A stretch of 30,921 nucleotides of DNA. Source: Cyanobacteria bacterium UBA11372 (lineage in GTDB: Bacteria; Cyanobacteriota; Cyanobacteriia; Cyanobacteriales; Aerosakkonemataceae). Location of the stretch: assembly GCA_003486675.1 (NCBI GenBank), contig DNGG01000276.1, forward strand, positions 1 to 30,921, given 5' to 3'. Shown in pieces: positions 23,969-30,921 of this stretch; position 1 is the first letter of the stretch, and every line of letters starts with the position of its first letter. A program made the translations under genes and the position numbers. The notes below the pieces were generated by a model that searched no databases, had not been told where the DNA came from, and saw nothing but the letters and a program-made list of their open reading frames with translations.

Positions 23969-24102
23969 TTAGCGATCGCCCACACCTTCGCGATCGCATT
24001 CGTTGTTAAAGAGCGGCAAAAAGATCGGCAAAAAGTTTGCTTTATAAAAGCTGTAAATTAGAATATAAAGCTATTTCAGCCACTTTTCAGATCGGCAATA
24101 AA

Positions 24103-24914
24103 ATGGCAGAGTCAGCGATTCCCTATCGACATTACGAACCAAGTTTGCTCGAACCCGTTTATCCTCAGCGAACTCGACATTTAGAAGACTTGGCAGTTTT
24201 ACTGACATCGAAAGCGGGGCAGTTGACTCGCGGATTGCATCCGATTGTCTTGCGATCGCTCGGTGCTTGGCTCTACCGTACTTAGAGTGATAAATTTATC
24301 TAATAATTTGTAGGTTGGGTTGAGCGAAGCGAAACCCAACTCTACCAGCTAACAAGTTGGGTTTCGTACCTCAACCCAACCTACAACCTTTATTCTCTAA
24401 GCTTCTCGAATGATTTATCAGCTTTTATTATCACCTCAACTACGGGAGAGCCGGATTGGCGCGGAAAATGCAGGACTATCGATCGCTGCTCGCACAAGCC
24501 GATCTGCAACGGCTGAACGATTACGATGGTCGAGGTAATCTCACAATGGCGGGATTGGTTCGGTTTTGCGAGTTTTTTCTAGAAACTTGCATCGACCAGA
24601 TTGATTTTATGACAGAGCTTTTGGAACCCACGCAACTCTTAAATCGAATTGAAGCAAATGTGGCGATCGCCATACAGCAGCGATCGCTTTTGCCAGGAAG
24701 TTTTGCATTATTGAAAGCAGCTTTTTTGGAGGGGGAAATTGCGAGAGGACGTGCAGCAGCAATCTCTGGGTATCGGGAAAGACAAGCGCGATCGGTGCTG
24801 AAACGGTTAATCGAACGGGGTTTGCTAGTTGCGGATTCTCCGAAAGGAGCTGTTCGGCTGGGATTTCCGACAATGGCGGTAGAGCAATGGCTCCCGCGAT
24901 TATGGGCAGAGTAA
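24103..24914 (+). pseudogene. Fic family protein gene, catalytic core lost
   Basis: The 5' part (from ATG 24103) gives AESAIPYRHYEPSLLEPVYP and TSKAGQLTRGLHPIVLRSLG, the Fic N-terminus. It then ends in WLYRT and a stop at about 24285. From about 24450 the 3' part resumes with GLARKMQDYRSLLAQADLQR and YDGRGNLTMAGLVRFCEFFL, then a winged-helix end with RERQARSVLKRLIERGLLVA. This is the normal Fic sequence after the active-site helix. The HPFxxGNGR motif between them is missing and a nested palindrome (24308-24386) sits in its place. The 3' frame is open for about 150 codons, but without the core it cannot AMPylate. The N-terminus is nearly identical to the stub at 7608. Confidence 0.82.
24308..24386. 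repeat. Nested palindromic element inserted in the Fic gene
   Basis: Outer arms TTGTAGGTTGGGTTGAG (24308-24324) and its exact complement (24370-24386) are a perfect 17-bp inverted repeat. Inside, GAAACCCAAC (24331-24340) and GTTGGGTTTC (24356-24365) are a perfect 10-bp pair. A further CTTAGAG (24281-24287) and CTCTAAG (24395-24401) bracket the whole. It looks like a miniature palindromic transposable element without coding capacity. Confidence 0.7.
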
Positions 24915-24988
24915 TTCGGATAGCGATCGCAGAAAATCAAATCAACGGAATGATTTAGGTTAAAAATGAATTGAGAGAAAGCCAACTA

Positions 24989-25531
24989 ATGATACCAAAG
25001 AGAAAAATTGAAATTGTCGAATACAGTGCGCTCTGGGCGCAATCGTTTAGCGAAATCAGCCTTATCATCGCTGAATGTCTTGGCAATTCGATCTTGAAAA
25101 TTGAACACGTAGGTAGCACCTCAGTTCCCGGCTTAGCTGCGAAACCAATAATTGATTTAGACGTGGTAGTTCCTTCGCGCCAAGTTCTTCCTGATGCGAT
25201 CCATCATCTGGCAATATTAGGCTACGAACATGAAGGAGATCTAGGTATTGCTGGAAGAGAAGCATTTCGACGGCTAGGAGAAGATGTACCGTATTGCAAA
25301 GCTAGAAAGACGTGGATAAATCACCATCTTTATGTTTGTGAAGCTCAGAGTCGAGAACTTGCCAGACATATTACTTTTCGAGACTTTCTGAGAGCTAATC
25401 CAGATCGAGCTTTAGCTTATGGAAATTTGAAACAACGACTTGCGGCTCAATTTCCGCACGATATAGATTTGTACATTCAAGGTAAACAAGAATTTATAGA
25501 AGAAAGTCTTCACCAAGCGGGTTGGGTTTAG
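24989..25531 (+). CDS. GrpB family protein (UPF0157)
   Basis: A 180-residue protein of the GrpB/UPF0157 family, which has a nucleotidyltransferase-like fold. The signature IEHVGSTSVPGLAAKPIIDL (38-57) holds the G-S motif and the acidic Asp56/Asp58 pair. RHITFRDFLRANPDRALAYG (about 126-145) is the conserved helix. The function of the family is not settled. I start at the ATG at 24989; an in-frame TTG at 24971 adds six residues. It is convergent with the P-loop gene, 15 bp apart. Confidence 0.9.
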   Translation: MIPKRKIEIVEYSALWAQSFSEISLIIAECLGNSILKIEHVGSTSVPGLAAKPIIDLDVVVPSRQVLPDAIHHLAILGYEHEGDLGIAGREAFRRLGEDVPYCKARKTWINHHLYVCEAQSRELARHITFRDFLRANPDRALAYGNLKQRLAAQFPHDIDLYIQGKQEFIEESLHQAGWV

Positions 25532-25546
25532 CGATCGCGAACTGCG

Positions 25547-26095
25547 TCAGCCATTATTCACGACGTTATCTTCGTTAAACTGATTTTCAATCAATTCAAT
25601 AAATTGTGCAATCTCTTGAGTAGATCTGATGTGATAAACACTTTTTGTACTTTGAACTTGCTTAATATACTCGCGATATCTTGGGGTCAAATATTTGCGA
25701 CATAGCCAAAGCACGCGGTAGCTACTCAGCGAACTTTGCAAAATTGGACTATTTTCGGGCCAGCCTTCTGGCGGTTTAAAGTGTCCGACAATCAGTCGTT
25801 TAGTCACCCACCAAAAATGTATAAATAGCGGTAGATCGACAAAAACTAAAGTATCCGCCCGCTCGAGTCGCAGCCAGAGGGTTTCCATGCAACCAAAACC
25901 ATCAATAATCCATCGTTCAGTATCGAGGATTTCCTGATGGACGCGCTTATATTCTTCCTGTGGAACCTCAGCACCTCCCGGTCGATATTGAATTTTATCT
26001 AAAATGTAAAGTGGCAAACCTGCGATCGCTGATAATCTTTTGCTTAAAGTTGATTTACCGCCTCCAGCGTTGCCAAATACTGCTACTTTTTTCAT
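25547..26095 (-). CDS. Adenylate kinase-like P-loop NTPase
   Basis: A 182-residue P-loop protein related to the adenylate-kinase-like proteins often named topology modulation protein. The Walker A GNAGGGKST is at residues 8-16. LPLYILDKIQYRPGG and WIIDGFGCMETLWLRLERAD (with the nucleotide-kinase DG segment) follow, and then VFVDLP. The correct start is the ATG at 26095, preceded by GAGAG. A longer frame from 26170 would only add translation of a heptamer repeat. The substrate is not known; topoisomerase modulation is an old, weakly supported name. Confidence 0.88.
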   Translation of the reverse strand: MKKVAVFGNAGGGKSTLSKRLSAIAGLPLYILDKIQYRPGGAEVPQEEYKRVHQEILDTERWIIDGFGCMETLWLRLERADTLVFVDLPLFIHFWWVTKRLIVGHFKPPEGWPENSPILQSSLSSYRVLWLCRKYLTPRYREYIKQVQSTKSVYHIRSTQEIAQFIELIENQFNEDNVVNNG

Positions 26096-26113
26096 GGTTA
26101 CTCTCTTTTTTAG

Positions 26114-26147
26114 TTGGTAATTGGTAATTGGTAATTGGTAATTGGTG
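26114..26147. repeat. Heptamer tandem repeat, 4 x TTGGTAA
   Basis: Four exact copies of TTGGTAA (26114-26141) followed by a partial TTGGTG, just upstream of the P-loop gene start. It is a second heptamer repeat of the cyanobacterial STRR style, different from AGTTGAC at 10831. It lies in the 5' leader and may misleadingly extend the gene. Confidence 0.88.
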
Positions 26148-26191
26148 TTCCGATTTTGGTAATTACCCATTACCAGTCCGCTTCGATGTAA

Positions 26192-26788
26192 CTAGCAACT
26201 TGCGTTATTACGAATATATTCGATCGCTACCAGCAAAGCATCCAACATTACTTCAAAACTAGCATCGGTGGAACGAGAGAGCGTCATTAAGTCTGACTGT
26301 TCTTTGATAATAAATCCGTAAATTGCCGCGTTCGTCATTCGCATCACATCAATTAAGGCATCGTTATTTAAATCGTAGAGTTGCAATGAGGCTTGAAAAA
26401 AACGCAAGGATGCTTGAATCAGTTCCGCTTCTTCCGGATCGGTGGGGCGCATTTGATAGTTTGACATAACTCTGAACCGGGCAAAATGCGATCGCGCAAA
26501 GTTTCGCGTCGCCTGTGCGCCAACTCGCAGCAAGGTTCTAGAGTCTGTTACATTTGCGGTTTGCCGTTGCAGATCGGCTAAATAGTCGCGCCAAATCCTC
26601 AGCGCGACGGCGCGTTGTAGCCCCGCGTTACCATCCAGATGCTTGTAGATCGCCGGAGGCTTAATCCCCAATTCCCTGGCTACCCGATTCACCCCCAAAG
26701 CCGTTTCCCCCTCTCGATCGAGAATTGCGATCGCTGCCTCAATCACATCCTGTTGCGTCAGCGAGTTTTCTTTCGTCGGACGACCCAT
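26192..26788 (-). CDS. TetR/AcrR family transcriptional regulator
   Basis: A 198-residue TetR-family repressor. The HTH covers about residues 10-55: LTQQDVIEAAIAILDREGET, VNRVARELGIKPPAIYKHLD. The C-terminal ligand domain contains FRVMSNYQMRPTDPEEAELI, as in WHG-type members. I start at the ATG at 26788 (MGRPTKENS). The alternative ATG at 26809 falls inside a perfect palindrome that is probably its operator. It is divergent from the amidase gene at 26859, the likely target. The ligand is unknown. Confidence 0.92.
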   Translation of the reverse strand: MGRPTKENSLTQQDVIEAAIAILDREGETALGVNRVARELGIKPPAIYKHLDGNAGLQRAVALRIWRDYLADLQRQTANVTDSRTLLRVGAQATRNFARSHFARFRVMSNYQMRPTDPEEAELIQASLRFFQASLQLYDLNNDALIDVMRMTNAAIYGFIIKEQSDLMTLSRSTDASFEVMLDALLVAIEYIRNNASC

Positions 26789-26795
26789 ACAATAT

Positions 26796-26829
26796 TTAGT
26801 TAACTGCATTAACTAAAAAGGACTATAAT
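26796..26829 (+). promoter_or_regulatory. TetR operator candidate and amidase promoter
   Basis: TTAGTTAA (26796-26803) and TTAACTAA (26809-26816) are perfect 8-bp arms around CTGCA. A consensus TATAAT lies at 26824-26829, with TTAACT (26800-26805) as a weak -35 at 18-bp spacing. The palindrome therefore covers the -35 of the amidase promoter, the classic layout for TetR repression of a divergent gene. Confidence 0.6.
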
Positions 26830-26858
26830 TCACACTAACCTTGTTTGGGTAATGGGGT

Positions 26859-28337
26859 ATGACGAATCTGATATTTGCCTCGGCGCATCAGCTTGCCGGG
26901 ATGATTCGCGATCGCAAAGTTTCTGCGGTGGAAGTTCTCGATGCAAATCTTGCTCAAATCGCTCGACACAATTCGCAGCTGAATGCGATTTGCACGTTGG
27001 ATGAAAATAACGCCCGCAATAGAGCAAAACAAGCCGATGAAGCCTTAGCTAGAGGAGAAAACTGGGGTGCTTTACATGGAGTTCCCATCACGATTAAAGA
27101 TATCTATGAAACGGCTGGACTTCGCACCACCGCAGGTTACATTCCCCTCAAAGATTACATTCCCCAACAAGATGCCACGGCTGTTGCAAGGTTGCGGGCA
27201 GCAGGAGCAGTTATTATTGGCAAAACGAATATGGCAGAATTGGCGGGGGATTTTCAAAGTACTAATTCAATTTTCCCGCGAGTTAATAATCCTTGGAATC
27301 TGGATTATACGGCAGGTGGAAGTTCTGGCGGCAGTGCGGCGGCTGTTGCGGCAGGACTTTCACCTTTAGATATTGGCAATGATATAGCGGGTTCTGTGCG
27401 TCAGCCTGCCCATTTTTGTGGAGTATACGGTTTGAAACCGACGGATCGCCGTATCTCCACAGCCGGACAAATTCCAGAAACTCCAGGAATGCCTTACTGT
27501 TTGCGGCAAATGATGACGGTGGGATGTTTTGCGCGATCGCTTGAAGATATTCGCCTCTGTTTTTCCTTAATTGCAGGTGCCGATCCTCGCCGTCTTGATG
27601 TTCCGCCTATTCCCCTAGATACGCCTTCTGGTAAGACTTTGCCGGATCTGAAAATTGCTTGGATTGATGAGTGGGAAGAAGTGCCTGTCGATCCGGAAAT
27701 TCGAGCCGCAATGGGTGCGATCGCCCAAAAACTATCTCAAACGGGAATGCAAATCGAACGTTGGTTGCCCAAGGAATTCGATTTATCGACGATTTGGACG
27801 CTCTACGGGCGGATGGCGGCATATATTAACAACTATGCCCAACCCAAAGATATCTACAACATCAAGCGCAGCCTAACTTTACTTTGGCGTACAGCAACTC
27901 AAGGTGAAAAGAAACTGCGAGAAATCGGAAATTTCAACCGCTTTTTACCCGAACTGCTCAATCCTAGTTTGAAAGGTTATTTCGAGACATTAACCGAACG
28001 CGATCGCTTCACGGCTGAAATTGACGCAGCATTGGAACCGTGGGATGTTTGGTTGATGCCGGTAGCGGCAACACCTGCGTTTACCCATCGTCCAGCTTGG
28101 AGTGCGATTGATGTTGCAGGCAAGTCTTATCCTCATGGAATTGCCAATGGCGCTTATACGATGCCATTTAATTTGAGCGGTCATCCGGCGGTGGTAATTC
28201 CGATAGGAAAAACTCAGAATGGTTTACCGATGGGATTGCAAATTGTCGGCAAGCGTTGGCGCGAGATGGAATTGTTAGCGATCGCGCAAGAACTTGATGG
28301 ATTAATCGGCGATTTTCAACATCCACCAGGCTATTGA
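26859..28337 (+). CDS. Amidase signature family amidase
   Basis: A 492-residue amidase-signature hydrolase of usual length. The Lys-cisSer-Ser triad is readable: Lys80 in VPITIKDIYE, Ser155 in the glycine-rich AGGSSGGSA, and nucleophile Ser179 in NDIAGSVRQPA. The spacings (75 and 24) equal those of fatty acid amide hydrolase. The C-terminal FNLSGHPAVVIPIG and LPMGLQIVGKRW are typical. No GatB or GatC neighbours are present, so it is a stand-alone amidase and not a tRNA amidotransferase subunit. Probably repressed by the divergent TetR protein, whose ligand may be its substrate. Confidence 0.94.
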   Translation: MTNLIFASAHQLAGMIRDRKVSAVEVLDANLAQIARHNSQLNAICTLDENNARNRAKQADEALARGENWGALHGVPITIKDIYETAGLRTTAGYIPLKDYIPQQDATAVARLRAAGAVIIGKTNMAELAGDFQSTNSIFPRVNNPWNLDYTAGGSSGGSAAAVAAGLSPLDIGNDIAGSVRQPAHFCGVYGLKPTDRRISTAGQIPETPGMPYCLRQMMTVGCFARSLEDIRLCFSLIAGADPRRLDVPPIPLDTPSGKTLPDLKIAWIDEWEEVPVDPEIRAAMGAIAQKLSQTGMQIERWLPKEFDLSTIWTLYGRMAAYINNYAQPKDIYNIKRSLTLLWRTATQGEKKLREIGNFNRFLPELLNPSLKGYFETLTERDRFTAEIDAALEPWDVWLMPVAATPAFTHRPAWSAIDVAGKSYPHGIANGAYTMPFNLSGHPAVVIPIGKTQNGLPMGLQIVGKRWREMELLAIAQELDGLIGDFQHPPGY

Positions 28338-28379
28338 AATCGACGTGAGTTTCAATATGATATACTCCCTGACCATAAG

Positions 28380-28847
28380 GTGAGTTTGAGACAGTTGGCG
28401 ATGAATAAGAATTTTGGTTTCAATTCTTCCATGACACTTGGTGAAGCGATGCAAAAAATGCGCGAATCGGAGTCTGAAGACAACTTAGCCAACAAAATAC
28501 CGGCAGATATCGCCCAAGCATTAGAGCAGCACGATGCAGTGCATATCTTGTTTAATTGCGGCACTTCAATTCAGGACGAAATCGCCGTACATTTATGGAT
28601 GCTCTTGGCGACAACGGCAAATATCGGCGAGATGCACCGCGCTGTTGCCAGTCAAGAGCATCGCCATATTTTGTCTGGAATTGGACATTTCAAGTTAATT
28701 GGTATCTGGTTGGCTAGTTTGCCGCGCATTATTGGGATCGTCGGCAAAAGCTTGCGGATGAAAAAAAGACTGGCAGTGGAGGAGCTTTCCAGACTAAAGG
28801 AACAGTCCATACTCGAAATTCGCCGAGAATATGGCATCGTTTTGTAA
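28380..28847 (+). CDS. Coq4 family protein
   Basis: A 155-residue protein with the Coq4 signature HDxxH-x11-E: HDAVHILFNCGTSIQDE at about residues 51-67. GEMHRAV follows near 83 and a hydrophobic helix LIGIWLASLPRIIGIVG near 105-121. In eukaryotes and proteobacteria Coq4 works in ubiquinone synthesis, and recent work links human COQ4 to oxidative removal of the ring C1 carboxyl group. Cyanobacteria make plastoquinone, not ubiquinone, so the role here is open. The start is uncertain: GTG 28380 or ATG 28401. A TATACT at 28362-28367 may be a -10 box. Confidence 0.75.
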   Translation: MSLRQLAMNKNFGFNSSMTLGEAMQKMRESESEDNLANKIPADIAQALEQHDAVHILFNCGTSIQDEIAVHLWMLLATTANIGEMHRAVASQEHRHILSGIGHFKLIGIWLASLPRIIGIVGKSLRMKKRLAVEELSRLKEQSILEIRREYGIVL

Positions 28848-28901
28848 ATGCCAAAGCCTAACGAAATGAATCGAATTGTTATGCATTAGTTGATGATTTG
28901 C

Positions 28902-29885
28902 TCAGTTTTCAAACAGGAAATTTCTACCGCTTAGATATGGGTGCAAATGATTTTTAACCACATAAGGCACAGCACGAGAAAGCCACTCGTGTTCTTGCGG
29001 TTTGGCACTGAGAAAGGCAAAGTTTTCTACGGTTGCCCCGATGAAAAATGCTTCAACGATGCTTTGATAATCTGCTGGGATTGACCTGATGCTGGCGTAA
29101 CCCTCAAAGAAGTGCGATCGCCGCGATGCCTCAATGTCTCCAAGCGATTCACCAATATCGTAAAGGTAGAAGCCAAATCCGCAACGGGAAAAATCAATAG
29201 GACGCACTTCTTCGCCGTAGAGAACGTAGTTTCCTTGGTGTAGATCGGCGTGAATTAAGCCCCAAGTATCAGGTGTTTGTTGAAGGCTAGATATGAATTC
29301 TTGAACTTGCACGGTAGCCTTTTGAAATACTTGATAATCGTCTATTGAAATTGTGCCGTTTTGCACCAACACACCAAGTTGAGATATGGCAGATTTAAGC
29401 TGTTCCACGTCGTGGGAGGGACGATCGAAACCTGGTGGTAACAACCAATTGCTTGCATGTTGGTGCAGTTGCGCCATTAACACACCCAACTGGCGAACTT
29501 GTTGTGCTGTTGGTTCGCCCTCAACATGTTCGCCTTCAACCCACCGCAGCAAGGAACATGATATAGGATATTCAAATTCTGCGCTAGCAAAGCTGGTTGA
29601 ATATTTGCCCAAAGAATTCTGGACGGGTTGAGGGACAGTTAAGTTAGTTTGGTTAGCGATCGCATTCAGCCATAATAACTCGGACTCGATGGCTGATGCC
29701 TTTCGCCAAATATCATCGAAACCATCGCTAGCAATCTCGATTCCGACATGGAGACGAAGCAAAAAGCGATCGCCTGTTGGTGACTCAACCCGAAATGTAG
29801 TGTTTTGACTTTGCCCTAAGAATGTTAGTTGAGCATTGAAGATGTCGTAATAAATCAGAACAGTTTGAGCAATTTCTGCATTCAT
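28902..29885 (-). CDS. APH-type phosphotransferase / homoserine-kinase-like protein
   Basis: A 327-residue aminoglycoside-phosphotransferase-fold protein. The Brenner motif HADLHQGN is at 212-219 with catalytic Asp214, and the magnesium aspartate is Asp231 in PIDFSRCGFG. The N-lobe strand FLLRLHVG has arginine where many kinases have the ATP lysine, as in homoserine-kinase-type relatives. Substrates in this superfamily range from antibiotics to homoserine and choline; none can be chosen here. It runs in the same direction as the EamA gene, separated by a repeat. Confidence 0.9.
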   Translation of the reverse strand: MNAEIAQTVLIYYDIFNAQLTFLGQSQNTTFRVESPTGDRFLLRLHVGIEIASDGFDDIWRKASAIESELLWLNAIANQTNLTVPQPVQNSLGKYSTSFASAEFEYPISCSLLRWVEGEHVEGEPTAQQVRQLGVLMAQLHQHASNWLLPPGFDRPSHDVEQLKSAISQLGVLVQNGTISIDDYQVFQKATVQVQEFISSLQQTPDTWGLIHADLHQGNYVLYGEEVRPIDFSRCGFGFYLYDIGESLGDIEASRRSHFFEGYASIRSIPADYQSIVEAFFIGATVENFAFLSAKPQEHEWLSRAVPYVVKNHLHPYLSGRNFLFEN

Positions 29886-29911
29886 AGTTATAGGTTTGAA
29901 AGATATTTATT

Positions 29912-29985
29912 CAGAAGTTACGCAGTGGTGTCGGTGCGTTACGAAGAAAGCTAACGCACCCTACATATAGAAACTTTGCGTAAGT
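29912..29985. repeat. Small palindromic element between the kinase and EamA genes
   Basis: GGTGCGTTA (29933-29941) and TAACGCACC (29952-29960) form a perfect 9-bp stem. Outer sequences AGTTACGCA and TGCGTAAGT give a second, imperfect inverted pair. Elements ending in ACTTACGCA with this inner hairpin are frequent in cyanobacterial intergenic DNA. It probably fills most of the 104-bp gap. Confidence 0.6.
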
Positions 29986-29989
29986 CTTG

Positions 29990-30895
29990 TTATTCTGCTG
30001 TTGCTCTAGCAATTGATAGCAATCCCCAGAGAACCAGTATGCTACCAATACCAAACCAAAACGACGGAATTTCTTGTAAAGCTATAGAGGCAAATAGTAC
30101 GGCAAACATTGGCTCTAGCAGCAATATTGCAGTTGTCATTACTACTGGTAAACGCTGAGCCGCGACTGTGTAACATAAAAATGGCAGAGCAGTAGACAAA
30201 ATTGCTAATCCTGACAATACTAAGATAACCTGACTATCAATTTTCATTCCAATTGATAGGTTAGAGAATAAAATTGTACACAAGAGAGATAGAACGCTGC
30301 CAAGCAAACAGGTAACAAAAACGATATCGATTGATTTGGGAGCAATGTTTTGGTGGGCAAGCTGATTAAACCAAAATGTGTAAATGGCAACCAAACCAGC
30401 AGCAGCTAATGCCAAAAGATAGCCTAGCAATGTTTGCCAAGAGGTAGCTCGATTGATAGATAGCTGAGGGAGAGCGATCGCGCTGACTCCAGCCATAGCT
30501 ACGAACATACCAAAACTCTCACTTCGTTGAATGTGTAAGCCTGCGACGTACTTGTAAGCAATAATAAATAAGGGTGAGGTTGTGAATAATAATGTCACTT
30601 CTCCCACAGGTGCCATCTGCAATGCCGTTGTACCTAACACGTAACCCCCAATTGGTGGCAAACTCAACCACCAAATAGGCAAAGTGCGGAGAGAGCGAGT
30701 AAGATTGTGTCGGATATTTGGCGCTAATAAAAGTATCGGCAGCATCACAACAGTGGAAATTAAAAAGCGACCTGCCAGAATTGCAAAAGGGGACCACCCT
30801 GGAAGCCAGCGGATAAATATGCCCGCCATACCCCAAGTAGCTGCGGCACATAGTGCTGCCATTAAGCCTTTGCTGTCCAGGTTGAATTGAGTCAT
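29990..30895 (-). CDS. EamA/DMT family transporter
   Basis: A 301-residue membrane protein of the drug/metabolite transporter superfamily with about ten hydrophobic segments in two EamA repeats. The first repeat begins MAALCAAATWGMAGIFIRWL and the second TLLGYLLALAAAGLVAIYTF. Both carry the family proline-containing ends (TTSPLFIIAYKYVAG; TAILLLEPMFAVLFASIAL). The C-terminal GSILVLWGLLSIAR closes the fold. GGGA precedes the ATG at 30895. Such proteins usually export amino acids or small metabolites in the inner membrane. The substrate is unknown. Confidence 0.93.
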   Translation of the reverse strand: MTQFNLDSKGLMAALCAAATWGMAGIFIRWLPGWSPFAILAGRFLISTVVMLPILLLAPNIRHNLTRSLRTLPIWWLSLPPIGGYVLGTTALQMAPVGEVTLLFTTSPLFIIAYKYVAGLHIQRSESFGMFVAMAGVSAIALPQLSINRATSWQTLLGYLLALAAAGLVAIYTFWFNQLAHQNIAPKSIDIVFVTCLLGSVLSLLCTILFSNLSIGMKIDSQVILVLSGLAILSTALPFLCYTVAAQRLPVVMTTAILLLEPMFAVLFASIALQEIPSFWFGIGSILVLWGLLSIARATAE

Positions 30896-30921
30896 ATTAA
30901 TTTCCCGCGATCGTGCTACAG

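Noticed and set aside
26859..28337. GatA subunit of the Glu-tRNA amidotransferase
   Set aside because: The catalytic triad is shared with all amidase-signature proteins, but there is no GatB/GatC nearby, and control by TetR suits a catabolic amidase.

Overview
The window reads as chromosomal DNA of a cyanobacterium. The HIP1 octamer GCGATCGC is scattered through almost every gene. There are short heptamer tandem repeats and several small palindromic elements of the kind common in filamentous cyanobacteria, and the protein families (ArsR-DUF2087, Fic, GrpB, Coq4-like) fit. Nothing in the sequence fixes the genus.

Layout. 1-3750: a LysR regulator faces a SDR / NTF2-like / MDR set; the MDR ends in a tail that comes from a sirtuin gene. 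3866-7259: N-formylglutamate amidohydrolase, a Lrp/AsnC regulator facing a TauD-type dioxygenase, and an Old Yellow Enzyme. 7382-8392: debris (a 3' copy of the formylglutamate gene, a Fic N-terminal stub, a HAD stub) around one intact NTF2-like gene. 8425-13457: a LysR gene broken by one stop codon faces a five-gene cluster of NTF2-like, NmrA-like and MDR proteins.

13662-22570 is the centre of interest. It is a complete pPIWI-RE three-gene defence operon on the minus strand: a PD-(D/E)xK nuclease with a zinc ribbon, a DinG/XPD-type helicase with four candidate Fe-S cysteines, and a 1000-residue PIWI protein. It is transcribed divergently from a XRE repressor and an ImmA/IrrE-type metallopeptidase. 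Two nested inverted repeats lie in the shared control region and a third short one lies nearby. The PIWI/helicase/nuclease triad is a described but little-characterised family. Its pairing with a protease-repressor switch is the most interesting lead in the window.

22571-24914 is a scrap zone: palindromic repeats, a truncated AlkD-like gene behind an ArsR-DUF2087 regulator, and a second Fic gene that has lost its catalytic core to a nested palindrome. 24989-30895 holds ordinary accessory genes: GrpB, a P-loop kinase-like protein, a TetR regulator facing an amidase, a Coq4-family protein, an APH-type phosphotransferase and an EamA transporter.

How the parts may work together (inference): the first 13 kb carries two parallel LysR-controlled oxidoreductase/NTF2 modules, probably for detoxifying or modifying small electrophilic or quinone-like compounds. 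The middle is anti-mobile-element defence with an inducible switch. The many truncated genes next to small repeats suggest an accessory region with repeated recombination.
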